Below are positions 34,748-45,162 of a stretch of 64,000 nucleotides of DNA, piece by piece; the stretch's first letter is position 1; each line of letters begins with the position of its first letter. Made by a program: the position numbers and the translations under genes. Source of the DNA: JAAYGD01 sp964609995 (GTDB lineage: Bacteria > Bacillota_I > Bacilli_A > RF39 > UBA660); contig CAZSTI010000001.1 in assembly GCA_964609995.1 (NCBI GenBank), positions 1 through 64,000 on the forward strand, in the 5' to 3' direction. The notes under the pieces were generated by a model that saw only the letters and a list, made by a program, of their open reading frames with translations, made no database searches and was not told the origin of the DNA.

Positions 34748-36055
34748 ATGAAAATTCCAACTGTAGCATTAATAGGAAAACCAAATGTAGGTAAATCTAC
34801 ATTGTTTAATCGTTTTGCAGGAAAAAGAATTTCTATAGTAGATGATGCTCCAGGAGTAACAAGAGATAGAATATACAGTATGTGTCAGTTTAGAGATCAT
34901 AAATTTCATCTTATTGATACCGGAGGAATTACACTAGAAAATGGTGAATTTAATAAAGACATAAAAATACAAGCAGAACTTGCAATTGATGAAGCTGATG
35001 TAATCGTATTTATTGTTGATGGGAAAACTGGTTTGACAATTGAAGATGATGTTATTAATGATATATTAAGAAAGTCAAATAAAAAAATAATAGTTGCAAT
35101 TAATAAAATAGATAATAAATTAACTAAAGAAAATTTATATGATTTTTACAAATATGGATATGATGATTATATTTCTATTAGTTCTGAACACGGCGATAAT
35201 ACTAATGGTTTATTGGAATTAATAGTATCAAATTTTGATAACATTAAAGATGTTGAATATGATTCTTCTATATTAAAATTCTGTGTAATTGGAAGACCGA
35301 ATGTGGGTAAATCAAGTTTAATAAATGCTATTTTAAATGAAGACAGATTAATTGTTTCTAATACTCCAAATACTACTAGAGATTCCGTTGACACTAAGTT
35401 TAAATATGATGGAAAAGAGTTTGTTGCTATTGATACTGCAGGTATTAGAAAAAGCGGAAAAGTATATGAGAATATTGAAAGATATAGTGCATTAAGGTCA
35501 TTAAAGGCTATTGATAGAAGTGATGTATGTTTATTGGTATTAAATGTAGAAGAAGGAATAATTGAACAAGATAAACATATAGCGGGCTATGCGTTAGAAA
35601 GTGGAAAAGCAATTGTTATAGTAGTTAATAAGTGGGACAAATCAGATAAAACCATGAAAGAGTTTGAAAAAGATATTAGAAATAATTTTGCATTTATGCC
35701 TTATTCTCAAATTGTGTTTTTATCAGCTTTAACAAAAAAAAGACTTCATACTTTAATGCCAGAAGTTTTAAGAGCTTATGATAATTGGAATAAAGAAATT
35801 CAAACTAGTTTATTAAATAATATAATACATGATGCTGTTTCATTAAACCAACCACCTTCATATAAAAGCAAACGATTAAAGATATATTATGTTAATCAAA
35901 TTGGAATTAAACCCCCTAAGTATTTATTCCAAGTAAATGATAAAACTCTTATTCACTTTTCTTATGAACGATATTTAGAAAATAAAATTAGAGAATCATT
36001 TGATTTAATTGGAACTCCAATAATACTAGTATTTAAAAATAGAGGAGATAAATAA
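34748..36055 (+). CDS. der: Tandem GTPase Der (EngA)
   Basis: 435 residues, two G domains in tandem plus a KH-like C-terminal domain. First domain: GKPNVGKST near 10, DTGG near 57. Second domain: GRPNVGKSS near 182, DTAGIRKSGK near 229, VNKWDKSD near 295. The KH-like end lies near 350-435. Der binds the 50S subunit during assembly. It is its own transcription unit with a bidirectional terminator. Confidence 0.96.
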   Translation: MKIPTVALIGKPNVGKSTLFNRFAGKRISIVDDAPGVTRDRIYSMCQFRDHKFHLIDTGGITLENGEFNKDIKIQAELAIDEADVIVFIVDGKTGLTIEDDVINDILRKSNKKIIVAINKIDNKLTKENLYDFYKYGYDDYISISSEHGDNTNGLLELIVSNFDNIKDVEYDSSILKFCVIGRPNVGKSSLINAILNEDRLIVSNTPNTTRDSVDTKFKYDGKEFVAIDTAGIRKSGKVYENIERYSALRSLKAIDRSDVCLLVLNVEEGIIEQDKHIAGYALESGKAIVIVVNKWDKSDKTMKEFEKDIRNNFAFMPYSQIVFLSALTKKRLHTLMPEVLRAYDNWNKEIQTSLLNNIIHDAVSLNQPPSYKSKRLKIYYVNQIGIKPPKYLFQVNDKTLIHFSYERYLENKIRESFDLIGTPIILVFKNRGDK

Positions 36056-36086
36056 AAGAGATATTAATTTAATATCTCTTTTATTT
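36054..36086. terminator. Bidirectional intrinsic terminator
   Basis: A perfect 13-base stem AAAAGAGATATTA (36054-36066) and TAATATCTCTTTT (36070-36082) lies between the convergent der and phosphohexomutase genes. Confidence 0.9.
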
Positions 36087-37419
36087 TGTTTTCAAATTCT
36101 TTTTGTATTTCATTTAATCTAATTTCTGTTTTTGCCTCAAATCTTAATGTAATATTTGGACCAGTATTTGAAGGTCTAACTAACGCAAAACCATCATCAA
36201 ATATTACTTTACAACCATCTATATCAAGATATTTATATTTTCTTTCTTTACAATATTCGATTAAATATCTGATTAAAAATTGTTTTTTATTTTCATCTAT
36301 TTCCATTTTTAATTCATCAGTAGAATGATATATTTCTATTCCGTCTAATAATTCACTAACTGTTTTATTTGTATTGCTTAATATTTCTATTAACCTTAAT
36401 GATGCATAAATTCCATCATCATATCCAGGAAATCTATCATTAAAAAACACATGACCTGATAATTCTCCACCAAATTCTATGTTTTCAGTTTCAATTTTTG
36501 CTCTTAAATAAGAATTGCCAGTTCTTGAACATAACTTGATCCCCCCTAATTTGTCTATTTCATCTTCTAAAGCTTTTGAACATTTTACATCATATAATAT
36601 TCTTTTATCATCTAATTTATTTATAATATTTCTTAATATAATAATCATATATTTATCTATTGGAATTAATTCGCCTTTTTCATCGACCACTCCAATTCTA
36701 TCAGCATCACCATCATATGCAAAACCAACATCTGCTTTTTCTTTAATAACCATTTCTGATAAATCTTTTGTGTTTTCTCTAACGCTTGGATCGGGATGAT
36801 GATTTGGAAAATTAGGATCAGAATCAGTAAATAAAGGTATATATTCTAAATCCATTAAATTAAATATATCTTTTACTATAATTGATGAAGTACCATTTCC
36901 GCTATCTATTACAACCTTTAATTTTCTATTTCCTAACCTAATAGATGCCAAAGTAAAGGATATATATCTTTCTTTAATATCTTGAGTTATTATGGTTCCT
37001 TTTCCATTTTTAAACTCACCTTTTTTTACCATTTCTTTAAATTCTTGAATTTGCTCCCCATAAGCATTGTATTTACCATTAAAAGATATTTTAAAACCAT
37101 TATATTCTTTTGGGTTATGACTCGCTGTTATCATTACTCCTGAAGTCGCTTTAAACATATGAAGCGCAAAATAATACATTGGTGTTGTAACTAAACCAAT
37201 ATTAATTACATCTACACCACTATCTATTATACCTTTGGATAAATTTTCATATATATCAATAGAAGAAGATCTATTATCATATCCCACAATAGTAATATAC
37301 TTTTGTTCTAGTATTAATTTTGTACCAAATGCTCTTCCTATTTTATATGCTAAATCTAGATCAATTTCGCTTCCGTATATTCCTCTAATATCATATGCTC
37401 TAAAAATATGTTCGCTCAT
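36064..37419 (-). CDS. Phosphomannomutase/phosphoglucomutase
   Basis: 451 residues from ATG 37419. An upstream in-frame ATG at 37440 is less likely because TAGGTGAT lies directly before 37419 and the family N-terminus (MSEHIFRAYDIRGIYG) begins there. The phosphoserine loop TASHNPKEYNG lies near 95, the metal loop DGDADR near 240 and the sugar-binding GELSGHVFF near 322. It interconverts hexose 1- and 6-phosphates; PMM versus PGM preference cannot be told from the sequence. Lying divergently beside the glucan synthase and isomerase genes, it plausibly connects them to UDP-glucose. Confidence 0.88.
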   Translation of the reverse strand: MSEHIFRAYDIRGIYGSEIDLDLAYKIGRAFGTKLILEQKYITIVGYDNRSSSIDIYENLSKGIIDSGVDVINIGLVTTPMYYFALHMFKATSGVMITASHNPKEYNGFKISFNGKYNAYGEQIQEFKEMVKKGEFKNGKGTIITQDIKERYISFTLASIRLGNRKLKVVIDSGNGTSSIIVKDIFNLMDLEYIPLFTDSDPNFPNHHPDPSVRENTKDLSEMVIKEKADVGFAYDGDADRIGVVDEKGELIPIDKYMIIILRNIINKLDDKRILYDVKCSKALEDEIDKLGGIKLCSRTGNSYLRAKIETENIEFGGELSGHVFFNDRFPGYDDGIYASLRLIEILSNTNKTVSELLDGIEIYHSTDELKMEIDENKKQFLIRYLIEYCKERKYKYLDIDGCKVIFDDGFALVRPSNTGPNITLRFEAKTEIRLNEIQKEFENKIKEILN

Positions 37420-37480
37420 ATTATCACCTACTATAAGCATTATACCATTTTTTTTGAATAATGACTAATTTCTATAAGTA

Positions 37481-37489
37481 TGATATAAT
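37481..37489 (+). promoter_or_regulatory. Extended -10 promoter of the glucan synthase operon
   Basis: TGATATAAT (TATAAT 37484-37489), 30 bases before ATG 37519, in the divergent gap with the mutase gene; the -35 (near 37461) is weak. Confidence 0.55.
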
Positions 37490-37518
37490 GTTTGTTGAAT
37501 AATAGGAGGATTTTTTTA

Positions 37519-40500
37519 ATGCATTTAAAAAGAAAATTTGTTAATAAAAATAAAATAATTTTCAATTATTATAAGAAAGCAATAAAATTAACTAAAGACA
37601 ATAGAAGTGTTGGTAGTACTACAGAGTGGCTTATAGATAATTATTATATTATTGATTCACAAAAAAAAGGCTTACTATATTATTTAAGTACAGACAATTA
37701 CAAAAATATCAAACATAAAGATAAAACATATGAATTAGTTTATTCAATTTTAAGAGACAAAAATTTTCAATTAAATTATAAATATTTATTTAGTGTTTTA
37801 AATAAATATCAAGAAGAAACCAATCATTTTTTTTCATATAAAGAAATTGAATATATATATAATTTGATTGGATTAATATTAATAGATAGATTGGGAGATT
37901 TATGTGCTGTTTTAGATTCGAAATTAATTCAAAAAAAAGAAATAGAAGCTTTATTTGAAAATATAAATAAAAGAAAAGCTGAAGAAAATTTTAATGTTGA
38001 TGATGTAATTAAGATAGATGAAACTATACTAAATAAACCATATTATATAGAAGAATTAAATTATAAACTTGGAGAACTTGGAGTGTCTGCTGAAAAAGTT
38101 CAAATAAAAATGGAAGAAATATTTAAGGAAAAAGGCGTTGAATTAAATAAGATAATAACTGAGCAACAAGAGGCACTAATTAATGAAAATATATTAATTA
38201 TGAGTATATTTTCTTCTATAAAAAAATCTTCAAAAAATCCTATAGATGTTGAGGGATATGACTTTTATTCAAATATTAGTTTTTCAGAAAAACTTCTTTT
38301 GGAAGAAAAAGCAGGCTTTTATAGTAAAATGACTGATGATAGTAAGTACAGATATAGAAAAGAGATAGAAAAAAAATCAAAACGTAGTAACGAATATGAT
38401 TATGTAATAAAGCTTTTAAATTCTGCAAACAAGGAAAATAAACATGTTGGTTTTTATTTGTTTTCTGATAAATGTAATAATATAAAGGCTTATTTATACA
38501 TAGCATCTGTCGCTATATTTGCGGTTTTCATGGCCTTGATAGTATATTTATTTACAGATATTTGGGCATTTATCTTAATTTTAATTCCTATGATTGGTTT
38601 ATCTGTAGATATAATTACTCAAATATTACTTAGATTTATAGACGCAAAAGCTTTGTTTTCATTAAAAGTTGAAGACAATATTAAAAAAGAGCATAGCACA
38701 ATGGTTGTTATACCCACTATTGTTAAAGATAAAAAAAGAGTAGAAAGTATGTTTGAAAACTTAGAATTGTTTTATCTTTCAAATAAGAGTGAGAATATAT
38801 ATTTTACTTTGCTTGGTGATGCAGCAGCATCTAAAACTGAAGACACTCCATATGATGAAGAAGTTATAGAAGCTGGAACAAAAATTGTTAAAAAATTAAA
38901 TGAAAAATATGGTGATGAAATATTTTATTTTGCATATAGAAACAGATTTTATAGTGATGATCAAGAGTGCTATTTGGGAAGGGAAAGAAAAAGAGGAGCT
39001 TTAATAGAATTTAATGATTTATTATTAGGGCGTCTTAGCGAAGAAGAAATAAATGCAAAATATAAGATTAATACTTTTAATAAATTTAATAAGAAAATTA
39101 AATATATAATTACTTTAGACGCTGATACAAAATTGGTTCTTTCTACGGCTTTGAAACTAGTTGGAGTAATGATACATCCTATGAACAAACCAATTTTGAA
39201 TAAAGAAGGAACTAGGGTTATTTTAGGTCATGCGATGATTCAACCGAAAGTAAATATTGAAATTGAAGTAACCGATAAATCAGAATATTCTCAACTATAT
39301 GGTGGTTTAGGTGGATTAGACGTTTATTCAAGAACAACATTTGATTTATATCAAGATGTATTTGACGAAGGTAGTTTTGTTGGAAAAGGAATATATGATT
39401 TGGAGATCTTTCAAAAATTATTAAAGAACACTTTTCCTGACAATTTAATATTAAGTCATGATTTACTAGAAGGAAGTTATTTAAGATCTGGTTTTGCCTC
39501 TAATATAGAGGTATTTGATGGTTTCCCTTCTAAATATTTAAATGATACAGCAAGGCATCATAGATGGACTAGAGGAGATTGGCAAATATTATTTTGGTTA
39601 AAAAACAAAATTAGAAATAAAGATAATGAACTTGTGGATAATCCATTAAATTTAATTTCAAAATGGAAAATATTTGACAATTTAAGAAGAAGTATAAGTC
39701 ATTTGTTTTTTATGCTATTTTTATTATATGGTTTTACAATTGGAAAAGGAAATCCAAATATATATCTTTGCTTTGCATTATTAACTATTTCTATTCCAAT
39801 AATATTTTATATAATCTCTTTATTTAGAAAAAGAAAATACACTATATTTTTAAAATATTATTTAAATTTAATTAGAGGCTTTTTATCTATTTTAATAAAA
39901 TCTTCAGTAGCTATTTCAGTTTTACCTTTTGAAACTCATTTATATACTGATGCTATAGTAAGAACTATTAACAGATTATTTATAAGCAAAAAACATAGAT
40001 TAGATTGGGTTACTGCGGACGAAGTGGAAAAAAGATCTAAAGGTGATATAAAAACATATATAACTAATTTTAATTATTCAACAATAATAACATTGGCGTT
40101 TGTATCTTTATCTCTAATATTTAAACCAGAATATTATTATTTAATACTACCCATATCATTTGCTTGGTTATTTGCGCCTATATTAATGTATTTATTAAGC
40201 AAAGATTTTAAAAGAAAAAAGGATCATTTATCGGAAACTATATTGGATGAATATGAAAAAATTGCATTTAAAACATGGAAATATTTTGAACACTATTTAG
40301 TAAAGAAATATAATTATTTAATACCTGATAATTATCAATTAAATAGAAGAAATAAACTTGATTATAGAACGTCATCGACTAATATTGGATTTTCTTTATT
40401 AGCAATTATATGTGCATATGAATTAAAATTCATTAAATTAGAAGAAGCTATAGATAAAATCTCAAATATTATTAATAGTATAGAAGGGTTAGAGAAATGG

Positions 40501-43500
40501 CATGGTCACTTATATAATTGGTATAATATTTTAGATTCAAAAAAAATGACACCATATTTTGTATCGACAGTTGATAGTGGAAATTTTGTTGGATGTTTGT
40601 TTGTTGTTAAAGAATTTTTGAAATCAAAGAAAGAATATGATGTTTTAGCAAACAGAATTGAAAAAATTATTAATGACACAAAATTTGAATATTTATACGA
40701 TAAAGAGTCTGATGTTTTTTCAATAGGATTTGATGTAGGAAATGATGTATTATCAAATTATAATTATGATAAGTTTTTATCAGAAAGTAGATTAGTCAGT
40801 TATATAGCAATTAGTATGAAACAAGTTCCTTATAGACATTGGTTTTTGTTAGATAAAAGTTTAACAAAACATAAATTTAGAAAAGGGCTTATATCATGGA
40901 ATGGCACATCTTTTGAATATTTTATGCCTCTAATATTTATGGAATCTTTTCCTTATACTTTATTAGATGAAACCTATTCATTTGGGCACTATGTTCAAAA
41001 AGATTTTATTAAAGAAGTAAATTATAAATTGCCATGGGGAATAACAGAATCTGCTTATAATGATTTAGATGATTCTCAAAATTATAAATATAAAGCATTT
41101 GGAGTGCCATATTTAAAGTTTGCAGATACTAAAAAGCCTAGAATTGTTATTTCTCCATATGGCTCTATTTTAGCGGCTTCAAAATTTCCGCTATCAGTAT
41201 ATAATAATTTAAATAAACTTAAAAAATACGATATGGAAGGCGAATATGGATTTTATGAAGCTTATGATGCCGAAGAAGAAGAAGTTGTTAAAACTTATTA
41301 TGCACATCATCAAGGCATGATTATATGTAGTATTACAAATTTATTAAGAGAAAATGTTATTCAAAAATATTTTAATGAAGATAGAAGAATTAAATCTATG
41401 GAAATTTTACTAAAAGAAAAAACTCAATTAAAACCATATATTGATTTAAAAATAGAAAAATATAGAAAATATGAGTATACAAAAAATAGTAAAGATGTGC
41501 TGATAAGATTTCAAGAGGGAATTAAAGATATACCAGAATACGGAATAATATCTAATGGATTATACACTACCCTTATAAATGATAGAGGAATAGGTTTTAC
41601 AAAATATAAAAATCTTCAAATTAATAGGTATAGAAATGTGCCTGAGGAACCATATGGGTTATTCTTATACATTAAGAATTTATCTAATAATATAACTTGG
41701 ACAAATACTTACGAACCATTTATGAAAGCCCCTGACAAGTATAATGTTACTTTTGAACCTGGAATAATTAAATATATTAGAGAAGACAATTTAATAATAA
41801 CTAAAACGGAAATAATAATATCAAAAGAAGATAGTGTTGAAATAAGAAAAGTTACAATCAATAATTACAATATTGAAGATGTTGATTTGGAGTTGACTTC
41901 TTATGGAGAACTTATAATGGCTCGAGCTGAAGAAGATATTGCACATAGAGCGTTTAATGGGTTATCTATTTCATCTACCTTTGATGAAGATACTTCTTCA
42001 TTAATATTTAAGAGACACTCAAGAACTAAAGATTTAAATGAATACTATGTAGCTCATAGGATGCTACTTATAGATGATGAAACTAAAACGGATTATGAAA
42101 CATCTAGAGCAAATTTTTTAGGAAGAAATAGAAGTTTAAACGATGCCGAAGTAATTGTAACTAATAAAAAGTTATCTAATGATAAAAACGCATTAATAGA
42201 CCCAATAATGAGTTTAAGGAAAAAAATCACTTTAAAAGCTAATAAACAAAAAACAATATATTTAATTACTTGTTTTGGAAAATCTAAAGAGCAAGTATTA
42301 GATATTTTGGACATATATGATAATGCAGAAACTATGAAAGCTACTTATAGAGAATCAGAATTATTTGGAGCTATATTAGATGGTCATTCAAATTTAAATT
42401 CTAATCAAATATTTTTATATAATCATATGTTGAAAAAACTTTATAATTATATGCCATATAATTTTGAAAATGAAAAGTTACTATTAGAAAACACCCTGTC
42501 TAAGAATGAAATATGGAAATTTGTAATTTCAGATAATTGGCCAATAATAACTGTAATGGTAGATGATTTTGAAGGAATTGGAGTTGCTAAACAAATACTA
42601 AAAGCTTATGAGTATTATAAAAAGAGATCTATTTATATTGACATTGTTATATTAAATAAAGAACAAAATGCAACAAAAAAAGAAACAATAAATAAATATG
42701 TATATGATATTATTTATAAAATAAATTCACAAAATAATTTTGAAGAAGAATTTGGAAGTGTATTTGTTATTGATAAATTTAGTTATGAAGATGAGAAACT
42801 TTTTAAATTAGTTTCTAAATTATATTTTGAAACTTCACTATTGAAAGCATCTGATAATATATTTAATAAAATAGAAAAAGAATTGGTAAAATATGAACCT
42901 CATAAATATCAAAGAATGAATTCAAGCAAGAAAAAAGTCGAAGTAATTGGAGAAATGATAAACGAAGGAAAGGAATATAAAATTAATACAATTTATACTC
43001 CTACACCTTGGTCTAATGTATTATCCAATGGAGAGTTTGGAACAGTTATTACAAACAATATGGGGGGCTTCACTTATTGTGGAAATAGCAGGGAATATAA
43101 AATAACATCATGGAGTAATGATAGTGTTAATGATCCTAGAAGTGAAGATATTATTATTGATAATAAAAGCATTAATATCGATGAATGTATTCATGGTTTT
43201 GGGTATACTAAGTTTGTTACAAAAAATGATAATTATGAAATAAATACAAAAGTATTTGTAGGAATAGACAATGTAAAAATATATGAATTAGAAATTACTA
43301 ATAAAGTAAAAGATAACAAATCGTTACCTATTAGTTTAATGATCTCTCCAGTACTTGGAACATCTAAAGAGTATAATTATTCTTACATTGTAGCAGAAGC
43401 AAACAATAATTTAAATTCTTTGATATTATATAATAGATATTCTAGTCAAGTGTTTAAAGATAAAGAAGTATTTGTAACATCTACTGAAAAGATAGTAGAT

Positions 43501-45162
43501 TATGATATTTATAATGATTTTAAATCGATTTCTATTGGTTTAAATATTAAAAAAGGAGAAACAAAAAAAGTATCATTTATAATTGGATCAAGTATAGATA
43601 ATGCTAAATTGATTTCTAAATATTCTAAATTAGAGAATATTGATTTTGAATATGAAAAAGTAGTGGAATTTTGGAAAGAAAAGCTATCGTATATTAAAGT
43701 AAGTACACAAGATAAAAACTTTGATTATGCTATAAATGGATGGTATTTGTATCAAGTATATGTGTCTAGATTATATGCAAGATCTGGTTTATATCAAGTT
43801 GGTGGGGCATATGGATTTAGAGATCAACTTCAAGATTCTATGGCTATTCTATATAGTGATTCTAAATATTCTAAATATATTTTATTAAATTGTGCTTCGC
43901 ATCAATTTGAAACAGGAGATGTCCTTCACTGGTGGCATGAAGATTTAAATATGGGTGCTAGAACTAGATTTTCTGATGATTATTTGTGGTTAGTTTTTGT
44001 TACTTTAGAATACATAAAAATTACTGGAGATTATTCAATATTAGATGAAGAAGTTCCATTTATTAAAGGCCCAGAGTTAGATCCAAATGAAGGCGAAAAA
44101 GGAATAAGTTATTATAAATTAGAAAGAACGGCGTCTCTATATAATCATTTGAAACTATCAATAGATAGGTCGTTCTCATTAATGGGAAAACATGGAATAC
44201 CATTAATTGGTGTTGGCGATTGGAACGATGGAATGAATAGAGTAGGCCATAAAGGAAAAGGCGAAAGTGTTTGGGTAGGAATGTTCTTATATGATCTTAC
44301 TAATAGATTTGAATCAGTAATGAAATATATGAAAGAACCTTTAAAAAATATTGCAAAATTAAAAAAGGATAATGAAAAATTGTTGAATTCTATTAATACA
44401 AATTGTTGGGATGGAAATTGGTATTTAAGGGCATTTAATGATGAAGGATATGCTATAGGATCTAAAAATAATCATGAAGGAGAAATAGATTTATTAGTTC
44501 AATCATGGAGTATATTAACAAATGTTGCCGATGTATCAAAACAAAAGCAAGTCATTGATGAAGTTGAAGCTAGATTAGTAGATCAAAAAAACGGAATTAT
44601 CAAATTATTAACTCCACCTTTTACTTGTGGAGAAAAGAACCCTGGATATATTAGTTATTATTTAAAAGGTATTAGAGAAAATGGTGGTCAATATACACAT
44701 GCTGCATTATGGTATATAAAATCATTAATCAAGTATGGAGAAAAAGATAGAGCATATCAATATTATTCAATGATTAATCCTTTGAATAGAGAAGTTGATA
44801 AGTATAAAGTTGAACCATATGTTATTGCGGCTGATATTTATTCTAATACAAGTCATAAAGGTAGAGGCGGATGGACTTGGTATACTGGTTCTGCAGGTTG
44901 GGCTTATAAAATTGCTTTAGAAGATATTCTTGGTATGAAAAAAGAAGGGAACTTATTAGATTTCGAACCAAAAGTTCCTTCAAATTGGAATAATTTTTCT
45001 ATCGAATATAAATATGAATCAACACTTTATAAAATAAATATAATAATTAAAGATAAAGCAAAAAAGACTATATCATTAGATGGTTTAAAGGTTAAGAATT
45101 TAGAATTAATCGATGATAAGAAAGAACATAAAATAGAAATACTAGTTGGGAGGGAGAAATGA
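37519..45162 (+). CDS. Cyclic beta-1,2-glucan synthase-like multidomain enzyme (GT84/GH94)
   Basis: 2547 residues from ATG 37519, which has AGGAGG 9 bases ahead. Domains: N-terminal 330 residues; two membrane helices near 330-375; a GT84-type glycosyltransferase with TLDADTKL near 533 and RHHRWTRGDWQ near 680; a membrane cluster at about 715-900; a glucoamylase-like region (YAHHQGMI near 1265); and a GH94 phosphorylase-like C-terminus with GDVLHWWHED near 2135 and GDWNDGMNRVG near 2233. In proteobacteria such enzymes make and cyclise beta-1,2-glucan; homologues occur in Acholeplasma and some Bacillota. All visible catalytic motifs look intact. The product here is unproven. Confidence 0.85.
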   Translation: MHLKRKFVNKNKIIFNYYKKAIKLTKDNRSVGSTTEWLIDNYYIIDSQKKGLLYYLSTDNYKNIKHKDKTYELVYSILRDKNFQLNYKYLFSVLNKYQEETNHFFSYKEIEYIYNLIGLILIDRLGDLCAVLDSKLIQKKEIEALFENINKRKAEENFNVDDVIKIDETILNKPYYIEELNYKLGELGVSAEKVQIKMEEIFKEKGVELNKIITEQQEALINENILIMSIFSSIKKSSKNPIDVEGYDFYSNISFSEKLLLEEKAGFYSKMTDDSKYRYRKEIEKKSKRSNEYDYVIKLLNSANKENKHVGFYLFSDKCNNIKAYLYIASVAIFAVFMALIVYLFTDIWAFILILIPMIGLSVDIITQILLRFIDAKALFSLKVEDNIKKEHSTMVVIPTIVKDKKRVESMFENLELFYLSNKSENIYFTLLGDAAASKTEDTPYDEEVIEAGTKIVKKLNEKYGDEIFYFAYRNRFYSDDQECYLGRERKRGALIEFNDLLLGRLSEEEINAKYKINTFNKFNKKIKYIITLDADTKLVLSTALKLVGVMIHPMNKPILNKEGTRVILGHAMIQPKVNIEIEVTDKSEYSQLYGGLGGLDVYSRTTFDLYQDVFDEGSFVGKGIYDLEIFQKLLKNTFPDNLILSHDLLEGSYLRSGFASNIEVFDGFPSKYLNDTARHHRWTRGDWQILFWLKNKIRNKDNELVDNPLNLISKWKIFDNLRRSISHLFFMLFLLYGFTIGKGNPNIYLCFALLTISIPIIFYIISLFRKRKYTIFLKYYLNLIRGFLSILIKSSVAISVLPFETHLYTDAIVRTINRLFISKKHRLDWVTADEVEKRSKGDIKTYITNFNYSTIITLAFVSLSLIFKPEYYYLILPISFAWLFAPILMYLLSKDFKRKKDHLSETILDEYEKIAFKTWKYFEHYLVKKYNYLIPDNYQLNRRNKLDYRTSSTNIGFSLLAIICAYELKFIKLEEAIDKISNIINSIEGLEKWHGHLYNWYNILDSKKMTPYFVSTVDSGNFVGCLFVVKEFLKSKKEYDVLANRIEKIINDTKFEYLYDKESDVFSIGFDVGNDVLSNYNYDKFLSESRLVSYIAISMKQVPYRHWFLLDKSLTKHKFRKGLISWNGTSFEYFMPLIFMESFPYTLLDETYSFGHYVQKDFIKEVNYKLPWGITESAYNDLDDSQNYKYKAFGVPYLKFADTKKPRIVISPYGSILAASKFPLSVYNNLNKLKKYDMEGEYGFYEAYDAEEEEVVKTYYAHHQGMIICSITNLLRENVIQKYFNEDRRIKSMEILLKEKTQLKPYIDLKIEKYRKYEYTKNSKDVLIRFQEGIKDIPEYGIISNGLYTTLINDRGIGFTKYKNLQINRYRNVPEEPYGLFLYIKNLSNNITWTNTYEPFMKAPDKYNVTFEPGIIKYIREDNLIITKTEIIISKEDSVEIRKVTINNYNIEDVDLELTSYGELIMARAEEDIAHRAFNGLSISSTFDEDTSSLIFKRHSRTKDLNEYYVAHRMLLIDDETKTDYETSRANFLGRNRSLNDAEVIVTNKKLSNDKNALIDPIMSLRKKITLKANKQKTIYLITCFGKSKEQVLDILDIYDNAETMKATYRESELFGAILDGHSNLNSNQIFLYNHMLKKLYNYMPYNFENEKLLLENTLSKNEIWKFVISDNWPIITVMVDDFEGIGVAKQILKAYEYYKKRSIYIDIVILNKEQNATKKETINKYVYDIIYKINSQNNFEEEFGSVFVIDKFSYEDEKLFKLVSKLYFETSLLKASDNIFNKIEKELVKYEPHKYQRMNSSKKKVEVIGEMINEGKEYKINTIYTPTPWSNVLSNGEFGTVITNNMGGFTYCGNSREYKITSWSNDSVNDPRSEDIIIDNKSINIDECIHGFGYTKFVTKNDNYEINTKVFVGIDNVKIYELEITNKVKDNKSLPISLMISPVLGTSKEYNYSYIVAEANNNLNSLILYNRYSSQVFKDKEVFVTSTEKIVDYDIYNDFKSISIGLNIKKGETKKVSFIIGSSIDNAKLISKYSKLENIDFEYEKVVEFWKEKLSYIKVSTQDKNFDYAINGWYLYQVYVSRLYARSGLYQVGGAYGFRDQLQDSMAILYSDSKYSKYILLNCASHQFETGDVLHWWHEDLNMGARTRFSDDYLWLVFVTLEYIKITGDYSILDEEVPFIKGPELDPNEGEKGISYYKLERTASLYNHLKLSIDRSFSLMGKHGIPLIGVGDWNDGMNRVGHKGKGESVWVGMFLYDLTNRFESVMKYMKEPLKNIAKLKKDNEKLLNSINTNCWDGNWYLRAFNDEGYAIGSKNNHEGEIDLLVQSWSILTNVADVSKQKQVIDEVEARLVDQKNGIIKLLTPPFTCGEKNPGYISYYLKGIRENGGQYTHAALWYIKSLIKYGEKDRAYQYYSMINPLNREVDKYKVEPYVIAADIYSNTSHKGRGGWTWYTGSAGWAYKIALEDILGMKKEGNLLDFEPKVPSNWNNFSIEYKYESTLYKINIIIKDKAKKTISLDGLKVKNLELIDDKKEHKIEILVGREK